This document shows positions 1 through 6,533 of a stretch of DNA of 17,686 bases, piece by piece. The stretch is from DATGMS01 sp040905145 (lineage in GTDB: Bacteria; Bacteroidota; Bacteroidia; Cytophagales; Cyclobacteriaceae), in the NCBI GenBank assembly GCA_040905145.1, contig JBBDSC010000208.1:1-17686 (forward strand), written 5' to 3'. Positions within the stretch are counted from its first letter, which is position 1, and every line of letters begins with the position of its first letter. The position numbers were made by a program, and so were the translations under genes. The notes beneath the pieces were generated by a model. That model was not told the DNA's origin. It searched no databases and worked only from the letters and a program-made list of their open reading frames with translations.

Positions 1-25
1 TAGGTCGCCGCCCGTCCCATTACTG

Positions 26-55
26 GGCCTGTCCATAACGGACAGGCCTTTTTTT
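26..55 (+). terminator. Rho-independent terminator of an upstream gene
   Basis: A perfect 9-bp stem (26-34 with 40-48, arm GGCCTGTCC) closes a 5-nt loop and is followed directly by seven T residues. This is a classic intrinsic terminator reading on the plus strand. The gene it ends lies left of the window. Confidence 0.93.
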
Positions 56-257
56 ATGATATGGGCCTGAGAGATGTGAGTATTGAGCCGTGAGATCTGA
101 GGCAATGGACCATCAGCTATGGGCTTTTTCTTGATCCTCCATGCTCCATATTCCCCCGTATTCATTATTGGATATGCAAAATATAATAATGGATTGTGAT
201 GGAATGGATTTACTTTGTATATTGGATTACATAATTTCCCAGTTTAAAATTTAGAAT
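56..257. repeat. Spacer with degenerate TGAG-rich repeat
   Basis: This 202-bp spacer has no convincing gene. At 67-102 it holds several imperfect direct copies of a TGAG-containing unit about 8-10 bases long. Next come a small inverted repeat (CCAT...ATGG near 109-120) and a CCAT/ATTCC-rich stretch (about 137-166) that resembles the one at 8249-8285. Such decayed repeats look like non-coding filler. A possible promoter (TTG at 194-196, TACTTTG at 211-217) has only 14 bases between its boxes, too short for the Bacteroidota consensus. Confidence 0.4.
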
Positions 258-581
258 ATGACCGCCAAAAAATCAGCTTTTGAGGAAATTGAAAGGCTCC
301 TCAAAGATATAGGTACTAAGATAGATGAACTGATTGAAAAAGGCAAAGAAGCCTCAGGGGGTGCAAAAAAGGAATTTGAAGAAAAGATTGAGGAACTAAA
401 AGAAAACAAAGAAAATCTTGAAAGGGATTTTCATAAAAAGAGAAGGAGATTTGATCAAAAGCTCAAAAACAAAAAAAAACAAGCTGAGCCCAAATTGAAA
501 AAGTCTGGGGAACATTTAAAGGAAGCATTGAAGCAGGTGAGCAAAGCCATAAAGGTATTTTTTGGAAAGGGAAGCTATTGA
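258..581 (+). CDS. Small Lys/Glu-rich coiled-coil protein
   Basis: The 107-residue product is highly charged, rich in Lys and Glu, and has no signal peptide or membrane segment. Residues 5-60 and 75-100 show the heptad-like spacing of long amphipathic helices, so a cytosolic coiled coil is likely. The helical segment around KIDELIEKGKEA followed by FEEKIEELKENKENLE recalls the small coiled-coil stress proteins of the sll1863 type. That is a pattern impression only, and no catalytic motif is present. It has its own start (ATG 258) with no clear ribosome binding site, which is normal in this phylum. It is separated from uup by about 145 bp and is probably transcribed alone. Function is unknown. 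Confidence 0.7.
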   Translation: MTAKKSAFEEIERLLKDIGTKIDELIEKGKEASGGAKKEFEEKIEELKENKENLERDFHKKRRRFDQKLKNKKKQAEPKLKKSGEHLKEALKQVSKAIKVFFGKGSY

Positions 582-715
582 ACTATCCGCTTTCGTGCAA
601 CTACTCTTGGGAGCAATTGATTTCCTTAAATATTCAAGTTGGAAATTACAGTCCCAAAATAATTAAGCTTAAGAGGTAGACGATGGCAATCCTTTTCTTA
701 AAGTGTTTTTTTGTT

Positions 716-723
716 TAATTTTG
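716..723 (+). promoter_or_regulatory. Candidate -7 box (TAnnTTTG) for uup
   Basis: TAATTTTG matches the Bacteroidota -7 consensus exactly and lies 3 bases before the uup ATG. With the usual spacing, transcription would start at about 727, giving an almost leaderless message. No TTTG occurs about 20 bases upstream (only TTTT at 693-696), so the promoter is only half supported. Confidence 0.3.
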
Positions 724-726
724 CAT

Positions 727-2619
727 ATGAATTACCTATCAGTAGAAAACCTCTCTAAGTCTTTTGGAGAGAAGAAATTATTTAATAATATATCATTTGG
801 AATTGATCAGGGTCAGAAAATAGCCTTGGTCGGAATCAACGGAGCCGGCAAGTCTACTTTAATGAAAATAATCATGGGCCTTGAAGTACCGGATTCAGGT
901 GATTTGGCTATAAATCAAAATGTGAAAATAGCGTATGTGCATCAAAATCCTGTTTTTGAAAGTCAACTTTCCATTTTTCAGACCATTTTTTCTGACTCAT
1001 CCAACGAAGTGTTCGATGTAATCCAACAATATCAAACAGCCATGCGGGATACTGCATCTGGGAAGCACAATGAAGGGGAACTGAATGGATTAATGGAAAG
1101 AATGGATGCTTTACAGGCCTGGGATTATGAATACCAAGTAGAAGAAGTGTCCAGTAAACTTGGATTGCATGATACAGATGTCCTTGTAGGAACTTTGTCA
1201 GGAGGGCAGCGAAAAAGGGTAGCCTTGGCTAAGGCCATATTGGAAAAGCCTGATCTACTGCTACTGGATGAACCCACCAATCATCTTGACCTGGAAACCA
1301 TTGAATGGCTAGAAGAATATCTTTCCAAGGCTAATCTTTCCCTCTTCATGGTCACCCACGACAGATATTTCCTGGAGAAAGTTACCAATGAAATATTGGA
1401 ATTGGATGAAGGTAAGATTTTCCGCTATCAGGGTAATTACAGTTATTTTTTGGAGAAGAAGGAGGAGCGTCGGCAAAGTGAAGCAACTGAACAGGAGAAA
1501 GCCAAAAGCCTTTATAAAAAAGAATTAGAGTGGATACGAAGACAGCCAAAGGCCAGGAGTACCAAAGCCAAATATCGTGTAGACGCTTTTGAAGCGACTA
1601 AGGAGAAGGCCTTTACCAAGAAAGAAGAAAGGGAGATCGAATTAACGGTATCGTCTCAACGATTAGGGAATTCTATTATTGAAATAGACAAGATCAACAA
1701 ATCATTTGGAGAAAAGAAGATCATAGAAGACTTTTCCTATACTTTTAAAAAGGGGGATAAGATTGGAATTATAGGGCCCAATGGAGCGGGGAAGACTACT
1801 TTTTTGAATATGATAACCGGACAATTGGCCCCTGATAGCGGGAATATCAAGATTGGTCAGACAACGGCTTTTGGTTATTACAAGCAAGAAGAACTTTCTT
1901 TTGATGAGACAAAGCGACTTATTGATATCGTCAAAGACATAGCAGAGGTGGTCACTGTCGCTGGTGGAAGTACCATTACCGTCAGTCAATTCTTGAATAA
2001 GTTTGGTTTCCCGCCCAAACAGCAGCATACACCCGTTGCCAATTTGAGCGGTGGAGAACGACGAAGGCTTCAAATGCTCCTGGTGCTGATCAGAAATCCT
2101 AACTTTCTGATCTTGGATGAACCTACCAATGATCTGGACATTATGACCTTAAATACTTTAGAGGAATTTTTGGATAATTTCCCAGGATGCTTGATTATTG
2201 TTTCACACGACAGGTATTTTATGGATCGGCTGGTGGAACATTTGTTTGTTTTTCAAGGGGAAGGGCAAATCAAGGATTTCCCGGGCAATTATAGTGTATT
2301 TAGGGAATGGGAAAAGCAGCAAAAGTCTGAAGGGAAAGGAAAGGCTTTAGGTAATGAAACAAAAGCTAAAGGGAAGGAGGATGGATCAGAAAATAAAAAC
2401 AAAGCTAATTTTAAGGAAAAGCAGGAATTTGAACAAATCCAATCCACTATTCATTTACTGGAAGGTGAAAAAGAGGAATTGGTTAAGACTATCAGTAAAG
2501 GAACAGATGATCATGCAGCATTACTGAAGTGGTCCACCAGGGTTCAGGAAATCGACCAGCAATTAGGAACATTGGAGTCAAGATGGCTGGAATTGAGCGA
2601 GCTTGAAGGAATAGAATAA
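727..2619 (+). CDS. uup: ABC-F ATPase, Uup type
   Basis: This 630-residue soluble protein has two ABC ATPase domains and no membrane segments, which defines the ABC-F family. These are ribosome-associated ATPases, and Uup is also linked to tolerance of branched DNA intermediates. Domain 1 has Walker A at G36-T44, signature LSGGQ at 157-161 and Walker B ending D181-E182. Domain 2 has Walker A G350-T358, LSGGE at 440-444 and D464-E465. The DEPTNHLD/DEPTNDLD pair and the charged C-terminal coiled coil (about 540-630) fit Uup better than EttA. The start at ATG 727 (MNYLSVENLSKSF) is preferred over a GTG at 703, because the family begins at this motif and the 8 extra residues look like untranslated DNA. 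The flavoprotein gene follows after 3 bp, so the two are probably cotranscribed. Confidence 0.93.
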   Translation: MNYLSVENLSKSFGEKKLFNNISFGIDQGQKIALVGINGAGKSTLMKIIMGLEVPDSGDLAINQNVKIAYVHQNPVFESQLSIFQTIFSDSSNEVFDVIQQYQTAMRDTASGKHNEGELNGLMERMDALQAWDYEYQVEEVSSKLGLHDTDVLVGTLSGGQRKRVALAKAILEKPDLLLLDEPTNHLDLETIEWLEEYLSKANLSLFMVTHDRYFLEKVTNEILELDEGKIFRYQGNYSYFLEKKEERRQSEATEQEKAKSLYKKELEWIRRQPKARSTKAKYRVDAFEATKEKAFTKKEEREIELTVSSQRLGNSIIEIDKINKSFGEKKIIEDFSYTFKKGDKIGIIGPNGAGKTTFLNMITGQLAPDSGNIKIGQTTAFGYYKQEELSFDETKRLIDIVKDIAEVVTVAGGSTITVSQFLNKFGFPPKQQHTPVANLSGGERRRLQMLLVLIRNPNFLILDEPTNDLDIMTLNTLEEFLDNFPGCLIIVSHDRYFMDRLVEHLFVFQGEGQIKDFPGNYSVFREWEKQQKSEGKGKALGNETKAKGKEDGSENKNKANFKEKQEFEQIQSTIHLLEGEKEELVKTISKGTDDHAALLKWSTRVQEIDQQLGTLESRWLELSELEGIE

Positions 2620-2622
2620 GTT

Positions 2623-3639
2623 ATGCATAAAGATATTTTGATAATAGGGGCGGGACAATGTGGTTTAGCTGCAGGCAGATTCCTTCAAAAAAAGAACAGA
2701 GATTTCCTGATACTGGAAAAGAATAAACAGGTGGGAGAAAACTGGAGAAAGAGATTTGGTTCGCTACAGCTATTTACGCCTGCAGGTTACAATTCTCTAC
2801 CAGACCTTCCAATGGCGCTGTCCCCAAAAGCAAGGCCACATAAAAATCAAATTGCCGATTATTTTGATCGGTATGTAAATCATTTTGACCTTCCGGTCTC
2901 AGTGAATGAAGTGGTAAACTCTGTTACCAAAGAAGGGGATTTTTTTAAAGTAAAAACTTCTTTGGATGAAATTACTGCAGAGAAAGTAATCATTGCCAGT
3001 GGTTTTTGTGAAAAACCATATTTCCCTGATTGGTCAGCAAATTTAAATATTCCTTATATCCACAGTAATGAATATAACACCCCTACTTCCATCAAGGGCA
3101 AAAAGGTTCTGGTGGTTGGAAGCGGAAACAGTGCGGCTCAGATAGCCGCTGAATTGAGCAAGTATTTTGAGGTCCATTGGTCTACCAACAAAAACCTAAA
3201 ATTCTCTCCCTTATATATGTTTGGGAAAAATGTTTTATGGTTTGCCGATAAATTCGGCAAGTTGAATAAGCCAATGTCAGAAAAGAAAATGAAAAGAGGA
3301 GAAGCCATTTATCTTTATAGTAATCTTAAGAAGCTTCTGAAGAAAACCAAAAGGAAGAAAGAAGTAATAGGGGCCAGCGACAATGAAATCACCTTTGAGG
3401 GTGGGGAAGATGAATGCTATGATTTTATTCTTTTTGCCACCGGATTTCAACCCAATTATGATTTTATCCGCTTACCCGAATTTGAAGATGACCTTGACCA
3501 ACTGCGAAAACAAAAGGGAGTATCCCAAGTACCAGGTCTTTATTTTTTAGGAATTCCTCATCAAAGATCACGCAGTTCTCAATTAATTTACGGTTCAAAG
3601 AAGGATGCTTACTTTATAGTAGAGCAAATCACCCAATAA
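2623..3639 (+). CDS. CzcO-like FAD/NAD(P)-dependent oxidoreductase
   Basis: The 338-residue product has an N-terminal FAD-binding Rossmann motif (GAGQCG, residues 9-14), a second dinucleotide-binding motif for NAD(P)H (GSGNSA, 166-171) and the ATGF motif (272-275) of flavin-dependent monooxygenases. The region after the first fold (GSLQLFTPAGYNSLP) is typical of the group often annotated CzcO or flavin-containing monooxygenase-like. The substrate cannot be told from the sequence, and the name CzcO does not establish a role in metal resistance. It starts 3 bp after uup, implying cotranscription or translational coupling. Its last codons and stop lie inside the stem of the terminator at 3626-3678. 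Family call is secure; function is open. Confidence 0.88.
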   Translation: MHKDILIIGAGQCGLAAGRFLQKKNRDFLILEKNKQVGENWRKRFGSLQLFTPAGYNSLPDLPMALSPKARPHKNQIADYFDRYVNHFDLPVSVNEVVNSVTKEGDFFKVKTSLDEITAEKVIIASGFCEKPYFPDWSANLNIPYIHSNEYNTPTSIKGKKVLVVGSGNSAAQIAAELSKYFEVHWSTNKNLKFSPLYMFGKNVLWFADKFGKLNKPMSEKKMKRGEAIYLYSNLKKLLKKTKRKKEVIGASDNEITFEGGEDECYDFILFATGFQPNYDFIRLPEFEDDLDQLRKQKGVSQVPGLYFLGIPHQRSRSSQLIYGSKKDAYFIVEQITQ

Positions 3640-3678
3640 ACAGAGGGGTGAAACCCCTCTGTTTATTGGGTGATTTTT
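3626..3678 (+). terminator. 24-bp perfect terminator hairpin, probably bidirectional
   Basis: Arms 3626-3649 and 3653-3676 pair perfectly over 24 bp around a 3-nt loop (GAA), and the T run at 3674-3678 follows on the plus strand. The left arm contains the last four codons and the stop codon of the flavoprotein gene. The right arm ends 3 bp before the stop of the minus-strand barrel remnant, so the hairpin probably once served both convergent genes. The minus-strand side offers only a three-T run. Confidence 0.92.
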
Positions 3679-3679
3679 A

Positions 3680-3796
3680 TTAGAAATCAGCATCTTCATC
3701 AGGTTCCCTTGTATCTTCCCTGTCGCCCCCTCTTTCCTGAAAGCCTCCGAACCGATAGGTGAAAGAAAGGGCCCCAATCCTTGTTTCCCGATGTTT
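3680..3796 (-). pseudogene. C-terminal remnant of an outer-membrane beta-barrel protein
   Basis: Read on the minus strand, 38 codons (3683-3796) end in a TAA at 3680-3682 and are bounded upstream by an in-frame TGA at 3797-3799, with no start. The peptide contains RIGALSFTYRFGGFQ and then an acidic tail rich in Asp, Glu and Arg. Alternating strands ending in FTYRFG are the usual last beta strand of Bacteroidota outer-membrane barrel proteins, such as TonB-dependent receptors and related barrels. The rest of the gene is absent: beyond about 3800 the sequence becomes repeat-like. I read it as the surviving 3' end of a deleted gene, sitting next to its old terminator. The exact barrel family cannot be fixed from 38 residues. 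Confidence 0.6.
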
Positions 3797-3825
3797 TCAC
3801 CCTCTACTTTAGAGTAAAAGAAATT

Positions 3826-3876
3826 ACACCACAGATTCCACAGACCTGCCTACCGGCCGGCAGGTTTTCACAGATG
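3826..3876. repeat. CACAG-type repeat split by a GC-rich palindrome
   Basis: A palindrome with 7-bp arms (ACCTGCC 3844-3850, GGCAGGT 3859-3865) and an 8-nt spacer lies inside a CACAGATT-like repeat (CACAGATTCCACAG before it, TTTTCACAGATG after it). Both kinds of sequence are typical of dispersed intergenic repeats. The palindrome shares its layout with the one at 8186-8207. Confidence 0.65.
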
Positions 3877-3922
3877 TTTTAATTCTTGTCTGTTCTGAGT
3901 TTAGGGCATGGAGAAATGAGAT

Positions 3923-3957
3923 AAAAAAAGAAGCCTTCAATACCAAGGAAGGAATTC
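3923..3957 (-). terminator. Terminator of the nucleoside phosphorylase operon
   Basis: On the minus strand, arms at 3948-3957 and 3930-3938 form an 8-bp stem with a small internal bulge and a 9-nt loop, followed by seven T residues (3923-3929). It overlaps the last base pairs of the phosphorylase gene, so it fits as the end of that transcript. Confidence 0.75.
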
Positions 3958-4816
3958 AAATATTTTCTAAAGTATGTGCAATAAGATTTTGCATAATTTG
4001 ATCTGGATTGGAGGCAAATTCCCTGGTAATCCTGTTGGCCACGATTGCATTTAAGCTTAGGGCTTCATGGCCCAAAAGTCTTCCCATGGCATAGTAGCCA
4101 GCTGTTTCCATCTCAAAATTGGTGAGTGCAAAACCCCTGATTTGAACCTGGCTCAATCGTTCAATAATATCAGGAATAGCGGGCTTTAGTCTTACTTCTC
4201 TTCCCTGAGGACCGAAAAAACCGGGACAGGTTACGGTATTGCCATGAAACATGCCTTTACCAAGTTTTTCCAAAAGGGAAGAAGAGCCTTGTACACAGTA
4301 TGGACGAAATGGGAGGGAAAGAGCTTTTTGAACTGCATTTCCTACTTCAAGTTCCAATTCGGAGCAGCTGACCGGGTAAAATGTCATCAGTGTATCCAGT
4401 CCAATGCCATATTTGGAAGCCAGAAGCGCACCAGCTTTAATGTCGGGGTGCAGACTTCCTGAGGTGCCCACTCGTACGATGTTGAGGCAGGTATGCTGTG
4501 TTTTGGGCCTCCTGCTTTGAAAATCCACATTGACCAAAGCATCAAGTTCGGTCATGAAAATCTCGATATTATCTGTTCCCATTCCAGTACTCATCACGCT
4601 GAGCCTTTTTCCTTTATAGGTGCCTGTGTGGGTGATGAATTCCCTTTTGGAAATTTTCACTTCGATTTGATCAAAGTAGCGTGATATCTGGGGCACCCTA
4701 TCTGGATCGCCTACAGTAATAACAGAAGAAGCCAGGTGCTCTGGCTTCAAATTTAAATGGTAAATACTCCCATCAGCATTTATAATTAATTCTGAATCAG
4801 GTATGAATTTATCCAT
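3956..4816 (-). CDS. Nucleoside phosphorylase, uridine phosphorylase-like
   Basis: The 286-residue product belongs to the PNP/UDP phosphorylase family, which cleaves nucleosides with phosphate to give a base and ribose 1-phosphate. The phosphate-binding motif GDPDRV is at 36-41, STGMGTDN at 76-83, RVGTSGS at 115-121, and the ribose-binding FEMETAG region at 234-240. The last motif corresponds to NYEMES of uridine phosphorylase, so a pyrimidine or broad nucleoside substrate is plausible but unproven. Its ATG overlaps the end of trhO by 8 bp, suggesting translational coupling as the last gene of a three-gene operon. A terminator follows directly. A salvage role is inferred from the family. Confidence 0.85.
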   Translation of the reverse strand: MDKFIPDSELIINADGSIYHLNLKPEHLASSVITVGDPDRVPQISRYFDQIEVKISKREFITHTGTYKGKRLSVMSTGMGTDNIEIFMTELDALVNVDFQSRRPKTQHTCLNIVRVGTSGSLHPDIKAGALLASKYGIGLDTLMTFYPVSCSELELEVGNAVQKALSLPFRPYCVQGSSSLLEKLGKGMFHGNTVTCPGFFGPQGREVRLKPAIPDIIERLSQVQIRGFALTNFEMETAGYYAMGRLLGHEALSLNAIVANRITREFASNPDQIMQNLIAHTLENI

Positions 4817-5792
4817 TTATCAGGGACTTTATCTTTTCTTTATCGGGACTTCTGTAGAGGCCCTTGTAAGGATTATATCCATTGCTGTTTTTTCGGTAAT
4901 ACCCCGTACCGTCATAAGGGCGCTTACTGGGGTGACCTTTACATACATCGGAACAGGCACCCTGCAGTTCCCATCCACATTTTTCACAGATGGGCACATG
5001 CAAGTTGCATACTGGATTGGCACAGTTGACCATCCTGTCCGATTTGGTCGCACAGACATGACAATGGGAAGCCACACTTGGATTGATCTTATTGACATCA
5101 ACCGCTATGCGATTGTCAAACACATAGCATTTTCCTTCAAAATCTTCTCCCCCTGCTTGTAGGCCGTATTGAATGATTCCCCCATGGAGTTGATATACAT
5201 CTTTGAACCCTTGCTCAAGGAGATATGCCGAAGCTTTTTCACATTTGATGCCACCGGTACAATAGGTAACCACTTTTTTGTTTTTAAGGTATTTCAAATC
5301 CTTGACCTTATCAGGGAAGTCCCTGAAATTATCAATATCCAAGGTAATGGCATTTTTAAATTTGCCCAATTCATGCTCATAATTTGACCTTACATCCAAA
5401 AGTACCACATCGGCCTGATCTTTCAGCTTTTTAAATTCTTCAGGCTTCAGATATTTACCGGTTCTTATATTCGGGTTGATATGGCGGAGGCTTGAATGAA
5501 CGATCTCCTCCTTGGCACGCACATGGATTTTAGAAAAGGCATGTTGATGAAAATGATCAATTTTAAATTCTGTTTTGGAAAACCTGGAATCTGATTTCAC
5601 ATAATCAATGTATTTGATACAATCTTCCTTAAGCCCTGATACTGTCCCATTTAAGCCTTCTCCGGAGATGATGATTCTTCCCCTTATATTATTTTCTACA
5701 CAGAACAAATGATGCTCCTCCCTGTAGGCTTCCGGATCTTCGATCTCGGCATAGCAGTAATAAAGTATTATTGAGTAATTTGAATCTTCCAT
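4809..5792 (-). CDS. trhO: tRNA U34 hydroxylase TrhO (rhodanese family)
   Basis: The 327-residue product matches the YceA/UPF0176 family, whose members hydroxylate uridine 34 of certain tRNAs at the wobble base. An N-terminal domain (1-100) with GEGLNGT is followed by a rhodanese domain (about 116-215). Its active-site loop reads CTGGIKCE, with likely catalytic Cys178 and a second Cys184. The C-terminal part carries a cluster of eight cysteines (C244, C247, C257, C262, C269, C272, C280, C284), which may bind metal. I chose ATG 5792 (MEDSNYSII) because an upstream in-frame ATG at 5870 would add 26 unrelated residues and overlap the previous gene; family length also fits. Its end overlaps the next gene by 8 bp. 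A hairpin lies immediately before the start codon. Confidence 0.92.
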   Translation of the reverse strand: MEDSNYSIILYYCYAEIEDPEAYREEHHLFCVENNIRGRIIISGEGLNGTVSGLKEDCIKYIDYVKSDSRFSKTEFKIDHFHQHAFSKIHVRAKEEIVHSSLRHINPNIRTGKYLKPEEFKKLKDQADVVLLDVRSNYEHELGKFKNAITLDIDNFRDFPDKVKDLKYLKNKKVVTYCTGGIKCEKASAYLLEQGFKDVYQLHGGIIQYGLQAGGEDFEGKCYVFDNRIAVDVNKINPSVASHCHVCATKSDRMVNCANPVCNLHVPICEKCGWELQGACSDVCKGHPSKRPYDGTGYYRKNSNGYNPYKGLYRSPDKEKIKSLING

Positions 5793-5793
5793 A

Positions 5794-5822
5794 ACACATG
5801 ACCTGTTTTCAGACAGGATGTT
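5794..5822 (-). other. Intercistronic RNA hairpin before the trhO start
   Basis: On the minus strand, CCTGT (5813-5817 in plus coordinates) pairs with ACAGG (5802-5806) around a 6-nt loop, and ACAT/ATGT extends the stem across a 2-nt bulge. The stem ends two or three bases from the trhO ATG and there is no T run. It could hide the start site or stabilise the message. It is short enough to be chance. Confidence 0.35.
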
Positions 5823-5838
5823 TTGGCATTTATTTAAT

Positions 5839-6477
5839 TTACTTTTTAACTGCAACCGCTGGGTTTCCAAATACTGTACCCTCAGCAGCTATATCTGAGA
5901 TAACAACGGATCCTGCACCAATCCGGGCATTCTTGCCTATTTTGACACCCGACACTACTGTTACCCCTGAGCCTATAAATGCTCCTTGCTCGATTTTCAC
6001 ATTTGAATTGATCACTGAGCCAGCTCCTATCTGTACAAAGTCAGCTATCTCCACCTGGTGATCTATGGAACAAGCAGTGTGGAAAATCCCGTGATGTCCC
6101 AATTTGGTTCCGGCACCAATCACTACTTTTGCATTGATAAAGTTACCATGGCCCAGTTCTGCATCCGTAGAGATAAAGGCTGTTTGATGTATGGCATTGA
6201 TAGGTTGTATTTTTCTTTGCTCATTGAGTAGTTTTACTAAAAACTGGTGGTAGGAATTATCATCTACTGCTACAAAAGCTTCACATTTTTTTCCGATAAG
6301 CTTGAGAAAGTCCTCATCTTCCGTATGGCCCAAGACCGGTACCTTATTGATTTCTGTACTGTGTAAGCTGATGTCTTCATCAAGAAAGCCATACACCACC
6401 ACATTATTGCTGTTAAAGATTTCTAAAGCAGGATGAGCAATTCCCTTTGCACCTAATATAATCACTGGTTTCTCCAT
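5839..6477 (-). CDS. NeuD/PglD-like sugar O- or N-acyltransferase
   Basis: The 212-residue product has the two-part design of the NeuD/PglD family. Residues 1-85 form a small Rossmann-like domain (GAKGIAHPAL at 9-18) that binds the sugar nucleotide in known members. Residues 98-205 form a left-handed beta helix built from hexapeptide repeats of the kind I-G-x-G-x-x. His140 in SIDHQVEIADF is in the position of the family's catalytic base. The C terminus (FGNPAVAV) is the usual end of such transferases. Known relatives transfer acetyl groups to cell-surface sugars, but no other polysaccharide genes are nearby, so the acceptor is unknown. It is the first gene of an operon with trhO and the phosphorylase, behind a good promoter at 6500-6532. 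Confidence 0.85.
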   Translation of the reverse strand: MEKPVIILGAKGIAHPALEIFNSNNVVVYGFLDEDISLHSTEINKVPVLGHTEDEDFLKLIGKKCEAFVAVDDNSYHQFLVKLLNEQRKIQPINAIHQTAFISTDAELGHGNFINAKVVIGAGTKLGHHGIFHTACSIDHQVEIADFVQIGAGSVINSNVKIEQGAFIGSGVTVVSGVKIGKNARIGAGSVVISDIAAEGTVFGNPAVAVKK

Positions 6478-6499
6478 AGTCCTTATTTAATCTAGGCTG

Positions 6500-6532
6500 C
6501 AAAATTAAGCTAAATTACCCTGTTAAGCAAAA
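6500..6532 (-). promoter_or_regulatory. Bacteroidota-type promoter for the acyltransferase operon
   Basis: On the minus strand TTTTG (6528-6532) and TAATTTTG (6500-6507) are separated by 20 bases. Both boxes match the TTTG and TAnnTTTG consensus exactly, and the spacing is right. The predicted start near 6496 gives a leader of about 19 bases to the ATG at 6477. Confidence 0.75.
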
Positions 6533-6533
6533 G

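Noticed and set aside
670..713. Possible terminator between the small gene and uup
   Set aside because: CTTAAGAGG and CCTTTTCTTAAAG pair only imperfectly with a 14-nt loop. The following T run is suggestive but not enough.
703..726. GTG start for uup eight codons upstream
   Set aside because: The added residues (FFCLILH and so on) are hydrophobic and unlike ABC-F N termini, and they overlap a likely -7 box.
5793..5870. Upstream ATG of trhO
   Set aside because: It would overlap the end of the acyltransferase gene and add 26 residues absent from the family.
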